DNA of 64,000 bases from Halioxenophilus sp033283405 (GTDB lineage: Bacteria; Pseudomonadota; Gammaproteobacteria; Pseudomonadales; Cellvibrionaceae). Shown here in pieces: positions 17,312 to 26,304 of this stretch. Under the pieces are notes generated by a model, which saw only the letters and a list, made by a program, of their open reading frames with translations, searched no databases and was not told the origin of the DNA. A program made the translations under genes and the position numbers. Location of the stretch: contig NZ_JAWMQR010000001.1 in NCBI RefSeq assembly GCF_033283405.1, forward strand, positions 1,240,001-1,304,000, in the 5' to 3' direction. The first letter of the stretch is position 1; the number at the start of each line of letters is the position of its first letter.

Positions 17312-18292
17312 ATGAAACTTAAGACGCGTTTTTCTGAATTAGTCGGCATTGAATACCCCATCGTCCAAGGGGGCATGATGTGGGTTGGCCGCGCCGAACT
17401 GGCCGCCGCCGTCTCCAACGCCGGCGGCCTTGGTATTCTTACCGCCCTCACCCAACCGACTCCCGACGACCTGCGCAAAGAGATCGAGCGCTGTCGTACC
17501 ATGACCGACAAGCCCTTTGGAGTGAACCTCACCATTCTGCCTTCGGTGAACCCACCGCCCTACGCCGAATACCGCAAAGCCATTATCGAGATGGGCATCA
17601 AAGTGGTGGAAACCGCCGGTCACAACCCCGGCGAACACGTTGAAGATTTCAAAAAACACGGCGTGACCGTCATTCACAAGTGTACCGCCGTGCGCCACGC
17701 CCTCTCGGCCGAGAAAATGGGCGCCGATGCTATCTCCATTGATGGCTTCGAGTGTGCCGGTCACCCCGGTGAAGACGATATCCCCGGCCTGATTCTGATC
17801 CCTGCCGCTGCCAACAAGGTAAAAATCCCAATGATCGCCTCCGGCGGTTTTGGCGATGGCCGTGGCCTGGTGGCCGCCCTGGCTCTGGGCGCCGAAGGTA
17901 TCAACATGGGTACCCGCTTCTGCGCCACCGTCGAAGCCCCCATCCACGACAAGATCAAACAGCTGCTGGTTGAGCATGATGAGCGCGACACCAACCTCAT
18001 CTTCCGCTCACTGCGCAACACCGGCCGCGTCGCCAAAACCCCGCGCTCCGATGAAGTGGTCAACATTCTGAAAAACCCGGACGCCACCTTTGCCGACGTC
18101 GCGCACCTGGTCAAAGGTGCCGATGGCCGTACCGCCCTGGAAACCGGTAACCCGGAAGCGGGCTTGGTATGGGCCGGCCAGGTACAGGGTTTGATCAACG
18201 ACATTCCTACCTGTGATGAGCTGATCAAGCGCATTGTGCAAGAGGCCAGCGACATCATCAGTGGTCGTCTGCCGACTTTTGTTGCCGAGTAA
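17312..18292 (+). CDS. Nitronate monooxygenase/2-nitropropane dioxygenase-family FMN protein
   Basis: The 326-residue TIM-barrel flavoprotein has the family hallmarks YPIVQGGMMWVG at the N-terminus, the catalytic-His loop GFECAGHPGEDD, and the FMN phosphate site ASGGFGDGRGLVAALALGA followed by GTRF. Characterised members oxidise propionate-3-nitronate and other nitronates. One actinobacterial branch, IpdC, instead acts on CoA-linked steroid C/D-ring intermediates, and in a window with steroid-type genes this is a real alternative. The gene follows the large oxidoreductase by 73 nt in the same direction and ends before a strong hairpin. Confidence 0.85.
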   Translation: MKLKTRFSELVGIEYPIVQGGMMWVGRAELAAAVSNAGGLGILTALTQPTPDDLRKEIERCRTMTDKPFGVNLTILPSVNPPPYAEYRKAIIEMGIKVVETAGHNPGEHVEDFKKHGVTVIHKCTAVRHALSAEKMGADAISIDGFECAGHPGEDDIPGLILIPAAANKVKIPMIASGGFGDGRGLVAALALGAEGINMGTRFCATVEAPIHDKIKQLLVEHDERDTNLIFRSLRNTGRVAKTPRSDEVVNILKNPDATFADVAHLVKGADGRTALETGNPEAGLVWAGQVQGLINDIPTCDELIKRIVQEASDIISGRLPTFVAE

Positions 18293-18314
18293 ACTCACAC
18301 TCGAAGCAACGCAC

Positions 18315-18346
18315 CCGCTAAGGGCAACTTCGATTGCCCTTAGCGG
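18315..18346 (+). terminator. Terminator-like hairpin, 13-bp perfect stem
   Basis: Arms ccgctaagggcaa (18315-18327) and ttgcccttagcgg (18334-18346) pair perfectly around a 6-nt loop, 22 nt after the flavoprotein stop codon. No U-run follows, but the strength and position suggest it closes the 13.2-18.3 kb transcript. Confidence 0.6.
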
Positions 18347-18445
18347 ACCCCCTCCCCCCGCACCGAAACCGCCCGCCCAAGCTTGCGGCAGCAGGCGTTG
18401 AGCCAACTCATAACAACCAGAAACAGATCGCACTCGGAGCACGCT

Positions 18446-19375
18446 ATGCACACACGCACCCTCGGCAATTCCGGCTTAAGAGTCTCCAGCATCGGCATGG
18501 GCTGCAACAACTTCGGCCTTACCATCGATGCCCAGCTGTCCCAGCAGCTGGTCGACTGCGCCCTCGACGCCGGCGTTACCCTATTTGATACCGCACCGGT
18601 CTACGGCACCGAGTTTGGCGCGTCAGAAAAGATTTTGGGGGCCGCATTGGGCAGCCGCCGCTCACAGGTGAGCATCGTCACCAAATTCGGCATGCAGCCC
18701 GACTACGGCCGCAACTGCTCGCGCAGCGCCATCTTAAACGATGTGGAGTCGAGCCTGAGCCGCCTGCAAACCGACTACATCGACGTCTACCTGCTGCACT
18801 GGCCGGATCTCTCCACCAGCATTGAAGAGACCCTGCGCGTACTGGACGACCTGATCAGCGCCGGCAAGGTGCGCTACATCGGTTGCTGCAACCTGCCCGC
18901 CTGGCAGGTGGTGGAGGCCAAACTCCTCGCCCGCCAGGCCGGCCTGCACGAATTTGTTGTCACCCAGGACGAATACTCCATGGTCAGCACCGCCGCGCAA
19001 CACAAGCTGATCCCCCCTCTGGAAAAATACGGCATGGGGCTGATGCCCTACTCACCGCTGGCCAACGGCCTGCTTACCGGCAAATACACAAGCCAAAGTG
19101 ATGCCCCCGCCGGCAGCCGGCTGGCCAACAACCTATGGAATACCGGCGACAAATACCTCACTCCGGAAAAACTCGCCTACGTACAAAAGCTGAGCGACTA
19201 CGCCCAGGACCACAACCACACGTTGTTGGAACTGGCGGTTTCCTGGTTATTGGCTCAACCCGTGGTGTGCAGTGTTATTGCCGGATCCACTAAGCTCGAG
19301 CAACTGCAGCAAAATTTAAACGCTGGGGATTGGACGTTGAGTGCGGAGCAGATGCAAGAGATTGCATCGCTGTGA
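18446..19375 (+). CDS. Aldo/keto reductase
   Basis: The protein of about 309 residues has the (beta/alpha)8 aldo/keto reductase fold with the catalytic tetrad visible: D48, Y53 (LFDTAPVYG), K80 (VTKFG) and H118 (LLHWPD). The C-terminal NADPH site reads VIAGSTKLEQLQQN. The start is set at ATG 18446, with CGGAG 7 nt upstream, rather than an upstream in-frame ATG at 18383 that runs through the spacer. It probably reduces an aldehyde or ketone using NADPH; the substrate is unknown. It is the last gene before the AT-rich island. Confidence 0.88.
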   Translation: MHTRTLGNSGLRVSSIGMGCNNFGLTIDAQLSQQLVDCALDAGVTLFDTAPVYGTEFGASEKILGAALGSRRSQVSIVTKFGMQPDYGRNCSRSAILNDVESSLSRLQTDYIDVYLLHWPDLSTSIEETLRVLDDLISAGKVRYIGCCNLPAWQVVEAKLLARQAGLHEFVVTQDEYSMVSTAAQHKLIPPLEKYGMGLMPYSPLANGLLTGKYTSQSDAPAGSRLANNLWNTGDKYLTPEKLAYVQKLSDYAQDHNHTLLELAVSWLLAQPVVCSVIAGSTKLEQLQQNLNAGDWTLSAEQMQEIASL

Positions 19376-20943
19376 GAGGCGGGCACTGCGTAAACCCTGG
19401 CTATTTTTGGTGTTGCGTTGGTGATTGTTTGGGTTTTAGTTTCTTCAACTAACTTTTATCTTTGTGGTTTCCACGGGAGGTTGCACTGTCCCGCCCAACC
19501 ACCATGTATGGCAATCAATAAAATGCCGCTTAAACATTCCACCAATTGCTGCAAGACCAGCCCTAACGAAACTGAAACCACGTCCAAATAGACAAGTAGC
19601 TTGCCGGGTTACACCTCTCTACATGAATAGCGGCCGATATAGTCAATTCCTCGGCGACACGCTAAAAAAGCAATACAGCCACAGCAAAAATATCCAAGAC
19701 CTCAAAGCAACAATACCCCCTCTGCATACACCTACAGCACAGCTGTGCACATATTCTCTGCCTTGACCATCCAAACGTGAACATCGGCCATCAGGACCCC
19801 AGTTTGTCAAACAATCAACACTGCTAAGACGGTAATGGCAAGTAAATCATTAGGAACCCATTGAGCGTCGCGAAATTACGGGGTGACACCAAAGGGCAGC
19901 TCCGGTAAAAGTCCGTCAAGAGCGGTAGATAACACTCCCCCCAATTTAGCGACCTTGACTATTGCGCACACATAAACTGGAGAGTCACCTCAATCCGTTT
20001 CTCAAATTTCGTCGTTTCGCTGTGCGTCCTGGTAACGCCCTCCCTAGCCGGACCAAAAGTCTTTAATCCGGATACAGTTGCAGCCAATTACTGTTTAATT
20101 GCCTCCGTATCGTATACTAAATTATCCACGAATATACATTTCATAATAACGCTCTATACCGCCGAAGCCGGGCATGAAGACAGTGTCAATTGAAACCTGA
20201 TGAGTGCGACTCTGCTTTTGAAGCTGTATAAGGGCAGCAGAGTACCTAAGGAGAACATATAACTTACCGTTACTGTTCACACTCGTGCATGGAAAGATAT
20301 TCTGACGGATAAGGAACACGGGAATTCTAATCCTAATGCTACTCGGATTGCGGAGTTAGCACCAACTCGAACAAAAATCGAGTTTTATGACTAAAGGGCA
20401 GCCACGTAAGATCTTGCAAAAGAAGAGCCGTAAGCAGGCGTGACGATCGCATTTTTGGCCATGACAGAGTATGCATTATTGCAGAAAATTAAGTATTCGC
20501 TGAATCCACTCTGAGGCGTCCGACTCATCGATAAGAAACAACCAGACCCCATCAGTCACTCTACCAACAGGTAGCGACCAGCCCACCACACTCACACGCC
20601 ACCACTTTTATTGCAGAGAGAACAATTTATTCAGACACCAAAATAACAGATTGAATTCTTTGAATCCGTTAAACCAATTAAAAATAAGCATAAACAATCA
20701 ACCAAACAAAATGTTCACACAACAACCATAGATATGGATTTTAACGACCAAAAGAAAACGCAACCTAATACAAAAACACTAGATATTAACTATTTTTTAT
20801 ATTTGACACCTTATCCAACAACACACAATTCATTTACAAATATTTTTTAAACAAACTAAACTCTGCACACACAGGAGGAAAAACAACTAAATTGATCATC
20901 CCACAGATGAACACATAACAAGAAAAACTCCTTTTCTCGCGCC
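19376..20943. other. Long gene-poor spacer leading into an AT-rich island
   Basis: No supported gene in about 1.57 kb. Composition falls from mixed to strongly AT-rich after about 20590. There is a 40-codon open stretch without a start (about 20263-20391, plus strand, ending IEFYD), and several short open frames show no ribosome site. It could be decayed coding DNA, but no family was recognised and no terminal repeats were found. Confidence 0.5.
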
Positions 20944-21031
20944 AGACGCTAGACGCTAGACGCTAGACGCCAGACGCTAGACGCTAGACGCTAGACGCTA
21001 GACGCTAGACGCTAGACGCTAGACGCTAGAC
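20944..21031 (+). repeat. Heptanucleotide tandem repeat (AGACGCT)12
   Basis: Twelve consecutive 7-bp units plus a partial agac. All read AGACGCT except the fourth, which ends in C. Each junction creates a CTAG, a tetranucleotide usually rare in bacterial DNA. Every frame on both strands meets a TAG stop within three units, so the array is not coding. It ends 28 nt before the ATG at 21060, in the promoter or leader of that gene. Simple repeats of this kind change copy number by slippage. Confidence 0.95.
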
Positions 21032-21059
21032 AAAACATAATGCAAATGGAGGTTGAATA

Positions 21060-21587
21060 ATGCTAATTAATTTTCCCAACAACATTAAAAAAAATATTAA
21101 ATGCACATATATATGATTCTTAATATCTCCACTTATAATAGGCACCAACATCGCCAGAGCGACTATTGAAGAAGTTATTGTAGAAGCAAATAATAGCGAT
21201 TACTGGGAGTCATACTGGAATCTTTTGGATCAAGCCACCAATTTAATAGATCAAGCCAGCCACATCACGATAGACCAAACAGATATCGACTACGCAGATG
21301 CTAAAGAAAGAGTTTGTGACCTAAAGGCTCAATCTGAATACCACACATGCAGAGCTGATGTATTATTAACCGCAGCACGAGATTCCAGCAATTGCACTAA
21401 TATACCTCTGGATGCCCAGGTGGAAATTGGTATAACACTGGGCGTAGCAAACTTAACAATTCGGGCAGGCGGTAGTGGTCAGACCATTTTGGAAAGTTGC
21501 AGATTTGAAATCAGGCAATATACCCTGGTTAATTTAGAGATTTGCGAAGCTAATTTTTCAGAAGAGCTTTCACACTGTGTTCACTAA
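21060..21587 (+). pseudogene. Putative secreted protein gene interrupted by in-frame TGA
   Basis: A strong ribosome site (tggagg, 21047-21052) sits 7 nt before ATG 21060. The frame reads 18 codons, meets TGA at 21114-21116, then continues open in the same frame to 21587. Joined, it gives a 175-codon product with a basic N-region (KKNIKCTYI), a hydrophobic core across the stop (FLISPLIIG), an AxA-like site (ARA) and a Cys-containing mature part of about 135 residues. A single TGG to TGA change in the signal peptide would explain it. An 8-A run (21087-21094) precedes the stop. Only a TTG at 21225 could restart translation. The family was not recognised. Low GC suggests transfer. Confidence 0.6.
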
Positions 21588-21669
21588 CATTCATAGATCC
21601 TACGGCCCATCTCTTTAATACTGTAACTCGAATATTTTTGAAATAGCATTAAACTGAACAGGAGAAGTC

Positions 21670-22677
21670 ATGAAGAGGAAGACACAGTATATCGCTTCAT
21701 TTTCAATTGTAATCATCCTTGTATCATCCTACGTCATCATAGATCAAAGCCGAGTAGAGAAGATAACCGCCTCTAACCCTGCCTCAGTTACATCTTTTAA
21801 TGAAGATATAACCCATCAGATAAACAACAAGAAAAGAGACAAACCAATAGCTTCATCCCTGGCAAGCAATCCTCTAGAGGAGCTAGAAGATTATAAAGCA
21901 TCAATTCCAAAAGGGTTAGATTATGAAACAGATCACTGGTGTTTACTTTCACAACTTAACTCGGATAGCGCGAATCAAGGAATAATGGAAACTAGCGAGT
22001 GGGCCTTATCACGAGGATACGCTGACGACTCCATTAAAATTGCATATTCCAGTTACGACACCTCAACTTTGGATAAATTAGCTGAACAAGGAGACGTAAT
22101 CGCGTATTCCATATTATTCAGCCGATTAGGTCCAGGAGACTTTATAAATCATAAAAAAGACTATGATTCCTTAGTAGATAGCTACTATAAAAGCGCATCA
22201 GCGTTGGGCAGCACTGCCGCCATAAACTGGAAAGCCATACACCACATCAATCGATCCAAGGTCGCGTTTGAAGCCGGAAACAATAATATCGCCACTGAAG
22301 AACTTATCAAGTTTCTAGCTTATTATGAAGTCGCCTTTCGCCGTGGGGATTATACAGCGTTTTCCATGATAGATTACTTTGTAAACAAAGTTGACATAGA
22401 GATAGACGACGACATTGTCCACCAAGTAGAAATAGAAGCTAGGGAAATATATAAGAAAATGAGCGATGAACGAAGAGCAATGGGCCTAGGTGAATTTGAC
22501 AACACCCGGCCGCTGTCTCGCGAACGCATCGACCAGATGAGGATAGCTAGTGTAACTCGCGACTCAAAAAATCCATGGATAGAAAGATTTATCCCGAATG
22601 ACGACTGCATGAAAATGTTTATCACAATGCAGTCAAAAATTAATGCCGCAGAAGAATATATCGCGTCGAACAATTAG
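21670..22677 (+). CDS. Hypothetical protein with N-terminal membrane anchor and helical (Sel1/TPR-like) body
   Basis: This 335-residue protein starts at ATG 21670 with AGGAG 5 nt upstream. Residues about 8-25 (ASFSIVIILVSSYVIID) form a signal anchor, so the rest is likely periplasmic. The body is helical, with segments such as LAEQGDVIAYSILFSRLG and SASALGSTAAINWKAIHH, whose small-residue spacing recalls Sel1/TPR repeats, though I could not define repeat borders. AT-rich codon use sets it apart from most of the window and suggests it arrived with the gene at 21060. The two may be co-transcribed (82-nt gap). Function unknown. Confidence 0.75.
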   Translation: MKRKTQYIASFSIVIILVSSYVIIDQSRVEKITASNPASVTSFNEDITHQINNKKRDKPIASSLASNPLEELEDYKASIPKGLDYETDHWCLLSQLNSDSANQGIMETSEWALSRGYADDSIKIAYSSYDTSTLDKLAEQGDVIAYSILFSRLGPGDFINHKKDYDSLVDSYYKSASALGSTAAINWKAIHHINRSKVAFEAGNNNIATEELIKFLAYYEVAFRRGDYTAFSMIDYFVNKVDIEIDDDIVHQVEIEAREIYKKMSDERRAMGLGEFDNTRPLSRERIDQMRIASVTRDSKNPWIERFIPNDDCMKMFITMQSKINAAEEYIASNN

Positions 22678-22898
22678 AACTGCAATATATGATTGGTGTT
22701 CAGCTCTGTACTACAAGACTGTGCCGGTGGCTAAAAATAAGCTCGGGGCCGGCAGGTTGGAGCAACAAACTGAGGAGGAGCGGCGGTTTGGCAAAGAAGC
22801 CAACGCCATTATTTTTGCAAGACAGAGCCCAGCGAACCCAGAACACTCATGCCCTACCCTTGATTTATTCTTGACGAAATTACCAAGTAAACCCGTTA

Positions 22899-23663
22899 CT
22901 ACTCCAGCAACTCACCAGTGGGCTCCATCTGGCCACTGCCCCCCTCGCACAGGTGGTATTTCACTGCTCTATACCAACCAGGGATATTGCGCAGCAGGTG
23001 ATAGAAGGCACCGGATATTAGCCAGCAGATCGCAATGGTCAATAGATCATGGGAGATAAAATGGGCACCGCGAAATTGCTGGGCGATACCAAACGATAGG
23101 CCAAGTAAGGCTCCTGGCAGTAGGGATAGATAAAACTTCCGGCTGCCCGGTGGAAATAGAAACGCCAAACAGAGCCAAGCATAACCGCTGGATGCGTGGC
23201 CGGCTGGGTAACATTTGCCAATGGGCAGATCCTGCTCAAACACCTGCCAAATATTGATCCAATGTCGAGTGCCGCCAAACTCAATCAGCGATTCCGGGCA
23301 GGGAATGGTGGTGTGATGTTTTAAGAAGCTGATAATCGATGTGGAAAAGAGCGTACTCAGCAGGATAAACAGAAATATCGACTTATACCTTGCCAACCTT
23401 TTAACAAAGAGGCTTAACAACAGGAGCAGAAGATTCAAAAAGAAGAGCTTCTTTACCAGCGATCGGCCTTTCTGGTGCATCACATCATAAAGCCAGAAGT
23501 TATCGCGCCAGGGGAAGTAGCTACCACCGCCCCCCTCCATTGTGTATATCTTCGCCTCTAACCACTCATCAAATCGCAATTGGTGAGACAAGGCACTTAA
23601 CGCCAGAAGTAAAAGGAACAGAGTTACAATAGCCTTGATTGATATTGGCCGCTGATGGTACAA
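22899..23663 (-). CDS. PAP2-family membrane phosphatase
   Basis: The inner-membrane protein of about 254 residues belongs to the phosphatidic-acid-phosphatase type 2 superfamily. The three motifs are present in order: LKHHTTIPCP (variant of KxxxxxxRP), PAGHASSGY with the catalytic-region His, and RGAHFISHD with the nucleophile His and the charge-relay Asp. Members dephosphorylate lipid phosphates such as undecaprenyl pyrophosphate, lipid A or phosphatidylglycerol phosphate at the periplasmic face. Two TTG codons compete as start. TTG 23663 is chosen because AGAGG lies 9 nt upstream, against 3 nt for TTG 23669. Confidence 0.85.
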   Translation of the reverse strand: MYHQRPISIKAIVTLFLLLLALSALSHQLRFDEWLEAKIYTMEGGGGSYFPWRDNFWLYDVMHQKGRSLVKKLFFLNLLLLLLSLFVKRLARYKSIFLFILLSTLFSTSIISFLKHHTTIPCPESLIEFGGTRHWINIWQVFEQDLPIGKCYPAGHASSGYAWLCLAFLFPPGSRKFYLSLLPGALLGLSFGIAQQFRGAHFISHDLLTIAICWLISGAFYHLLRNIPGWYRAVKYHLCEGGSGQMEPTGELLE

Positions 23664-24051
23664 ACGCAAATTCCTCTATAAGCCGCTTTATCAGCATTAG
23701 CGAATACTTAGCCCTCGGCATAAAGCATTTGGGCCATGGACTTTTCCAGATTATTACGCCGGAACAAGCACCGATAAAAATGAACATTCCAAAAACAAGA
23801 GTGCTCTTTGAAAAAGGCCAGCAGCACATAGATCGTTCCTGCACCACTTACATTACGCACAGCTACATTGTGCACGAGGCTAACCACCAATCATTAAGAG
23901 AGACTTAAGATTCACTTACGTCGCATCCGTAATTAACGGTTCAATCTGTTTTTGTGACCTGCACATAAGCGGTATCGTGTTGGTTACGTTAGTCTTACGT
24001 GAATAAAATAGGCCTTTACCCAGCCCCCAGCCCTGCTACCATCTCAAACCC
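23664..24051. other. Intergenic region between phosphatase and endopeptidase genes
   Basis: About 390 bp between divergent genes. It contains short open frames on the minus strand that lack ribosome sites. It should hold both promoters, but no clear operator, RNA or repeat was recognised. Confidence 0.4.
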
Positions 24052-24756
24052 ATGCCTATATCAACTGCTTCACTAATCACTCTCCGTAAACTCTTATTGA
24101 CCAGTTACTTGGCTCTAGTTGCCTGTACGGGAATGGCCGAGGAGAGTATCTGTTATGGCACCACGGCCGATGGTCGGCTGCAAAATGGTGCAAAACTTCC
24201 AGCCTCTGGCAACAATTTTGAGGGGTATAGCGGCGTCGCCCGGCTGGCTGGCCGCTCCTACGTGCATTCACAGGTCCGTGAGATTATTCTGGCGGCCTAT
24301 AAAGAGTTGGAAACCAGCCATCCCTTAAAGGTGTACAAATACGCAGAGGCCGGCTTTAAAGATGGTGGGCAGTTCAAACCCCATAAAACCCATCGCAATG
24401 GTCTGTCGGTGGATTTTATGGTTCCGGTATTGGATAGCAATGGAAAATCGGTTCAACTGCCCACCAACCCATTTAACAAATTTGGCTATAACATTGAGTT
24501 CAACAACAGCGGCCATTATAAAAATTTCACCATAGACTTTGAGGCGATGGCTGCGCATATTGTCGTCCTGCATAAGGCGTCCAAGCAACGAGGTTATGAT
24601 CTGTGGCGGGTAATCTTTGCCCCTGAGTTGCAACCCTATCTATTTAAAACCCAATACGGCGACTACCTACGCAACAATATTGTGTTTTCCAAAAAACGCA
24701 GCTGGGTCCGTCACGATGAGCATTACCATGTGGATTTTGAAATTCCGTGTGAATAG
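24052..24756 (+). CDS. Penicillin-insensitive murein endopeptidase-like (MepA/M74-like) secreted protein
   Basis: The 234-residue precursor has an N-terminal export signal (RKLLLTSYLALVAC); the Cys in LVAC could be a lipobox, or cleavage may follow GMA. The mature part carries HKTHRNGLSVDFMVP and the C-terminal HDEHYHVDFE. These match the zinc-ligand blocks (HxxGxxxD and HxHxH-like) of LAS-type peptidases such as MepA, which cut D-Ala-mDAP cross-links in peptidoglycan. A Cys near each end may form a disulfide. The start has no clear ribosome site. It stands alone between intergenic stretches. Confidence 0.8.
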   Translation: MPISTASLITLRKLLLTSYLALVACTGMAEESICYGTTADGRLQNGAKLPASGNNFEGYSGVARLAGRSYVHSQVREIILAAYKELETSHPLKVYKYAEAGFKDGGQFKPHKTHRNGLSVDFMVPVLDSNGKSVQLPTNPFNKFGYNIEFNNSGHYKNFTIDFEAMAAHIVVLHKASKQRGYDLWRVIFAPELQPYLFKTQYGDYLRNNIVFSKKRSWVRHDEHYHVDFEIPCE

Positions 24757-24872
24757 CAATTTCCGAAAGCTAACTCTGTTTAGGTACAAACTTGGATAAA
24801 TAACCGCTTGGTTTTCAGCAAAAAAATTTATTATCTCAATTCACCATTAGACAAACCCATCCCAAGGCAGAC

Positions 24873-25424
24873 ATGGGATCAATACTTCCTATGAAGATCA
24901 ACTCAAAGCTATTCCATAAAATCGTCAAGCACAATATTAGCGGCCAGCTAACCAACTTCGGTTACATAAAAACCAAGGGCGCAATGGCCGGAGGCTGCAA
25001 ACCGATGAACGATAAGTTCTTTCTGTTCTGGTTTCAGTGTGACAAATGGGGCTGGGAGGATAACTGGGGCTCAAGCTTCACAATCGAGTTTCAACTTTCC
25101 AATTCGGATGAGATAGCCGGAGGCTCGCTCTTACAAAGAGGCCGACTACCCACTTATCTGTCCGATAGCGAATTGGAAGTAATGCGGCACAAAAATAATG
25201 AAGTCATTAAAACCACCATCGGTTTTAAGCAGCAACTGCAAGTGGTCACCGAGGCAGATGGCGAGCGGATTGTCGCGCTAGGCAAAGAACCCAGCGATAA
25301 GCCCTACAACAGCAACCTGGACCCATGGTTCCACTACTACTTAGAGGACGACATACACTTCTGGAGCACATTCTTTCTAGAAAGATTGCCCGGTATCGAA
25401 CTTGCTATTATTGGCGCTGGGTAA
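24873..25424 (+). CDS. Conserved hypothetical protein (DUF4304-like)
   Basis: The 183-residue soluble protein begins with a segment of the kind seen in DUF4304 proteins (KLFHKIVKHNISGQLTNFGY), then an aromatic-rich strand region (FFLFWFQCDKWGWEDNWG) and a C-terminal WFHYYLEDDIHFW segment. No catalytic motif was recognised. AAGG lies 5 nt before ATG 24873, which favours it over the ATG at 24891. It is a single gene in a run of small plus-strand genes. Function unknown. Confidence 0.65.
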   Translation: MGSILPMKINSKLFHKIVKHNISGQLTNFGYIKTKGAMAGGCKPMNDKFFLFWFQCDKWGWEDNWGSSFTIEFQLSNSDEIAGGSLLQRGRLPTYLSDSELEVMRHKNNEVIKTTIGFKQQLQVVTEADGERIVALGKEPSDKPYNSNLDPWFHYYLEDDIHFWSTFFLERLPGIELAIIGAG

Positions 25425-25600
25425 ATACGGGTGGCATAGTCCCTAACCACCACCGTCCCTGAAAACAACCGTACGAACATGCACGTCTTAAGCCGCTATG
25501 CCGCTGGCAGCTCCACAATAAACGCTAGCCAGACCCAGGGGCAGAGGCTTAGTATCTGCCATTAACGTTCACTTCGCTCAACGGTTAGGAGAATTAAGCT

Positions 25601-26155
25601 ATGTTCGACAAAGATCGATTCATCCAAAACTGTATAGAAGCTGTAGCAGAGGGGAAGTTGGCGGTGCAGGCGGTGGTTGCAGAGGCCGTTTCGGATAGAG
25701 CAAGCCTCATCTCCGCCTTGGGTGAACCCGCCCATGCAGGGCTCTCCACGCTCTACCGGTCAGACGATTTAACCATTATCGATTTTGCCTGGGCCCCCTG
25801 CATGAGCCTGATGCCCCATAATCATCAGATGTTTTCCGTAGTCGGTATCTACTCCGGCCGGGAGGACAATCTCTTTTGGGGAAGAACGAAAACCAGTATC
25901 GAAGCCATTGGCGCCAAGTCCTTAGGGGCAGGAGAGGTAGTCGTGCTGGGTGAACCCATTATTCACTCGGTTCTCAACCCAATTGGGAAAATGACCAGGG
26001 CAATACACGTTTACGGCGGTGATTTTTTTCAACCGCATAGCCCCAGAAGCGAGTGGGAGCACGAAACGCTTACCGAACGTTCCTGGAATATGGAGCGGGT
26101 AAAGCAGCTCTTTGCAGAAGCGGAGTCACGCTTTAACGCAACCGCCAATGGCTGA
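25601..26155 (+). CDS. Cysteine/3-mercaptopropionate dioxygenase-like cupin
   Basis: The 184-residue protein has the type I cysteine dioxygenase layout. The iron ligands appear as MPHNHQMFSVVGIYSGREDN (H73, H75), and the third His lies in PIIHSVLNPIG. The C-terminal AIHVYGGDFF block is also typical of the family. These enzymes insert O2 into a thiol to give a sulfinic acid. Bacterial members act on cysteine, 3-mercaptopropionate or related thiols, and which one cannot be told here. TTAGGAG lies about 10 nt before ATG 25601. Confidence 0.85.
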   Translation: MFDKDRFIQNCIEAVAEGKLAVQAVVAEAVSDRASLISALGEPAHAGLSTLYRSDDLTIIDFAWAPCMSLMPHNHQMFSVVGIYSGREDNLFWGRTKTSIEAIGAKSLGAGEVVVLGEPIIHSVLNPIGKMTRAIHVYGGDFFQPHSPRSEWEHETLTERSWNMERVKQLFAEAESRFNATANG

Positions 26156-26304
26156 TTAAACCCGCTCCTGGCTTCGCCGCCTGGCCCTTAACTTTAAGAT
26201 CGGCAAAGCATATTGGTAGCTCGGCACCCGGTAGAGGCCAAGCACCATGGATGAGCTAGGGCTTACAAAAAAAGGCTATGTAATAGCGCAAAAGGAATTT
26301 GACA

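Noticed and set aside
20944..21031. CRISPR-like array
   Set aside because: The units are contiguous 7-bp repeats without spacers, and no cas genes are present.
21114..21116. TGA read as selenocysteine
   Set aside because: It falls in the hydrophobic core of a signal peptide, no selenocysteine insertion element or selenoprotein family was recognised, and a TGG to TGA mutation is simpler.
22643..23059. A 138-codon plus-strand open frame bridging two genes
   Set aside because: It overlaps the end of the upstream gene and the 3' end of the antisense PAP2 gene, with no ribosome site or domain.
23569..23847. A 92-codon minus-strand frame upstream of the PAP2 phosphatase gene
   Set aside because: It overlaps the phosphatase start region in another frame, and has no ribosome site and no recognisable domain.
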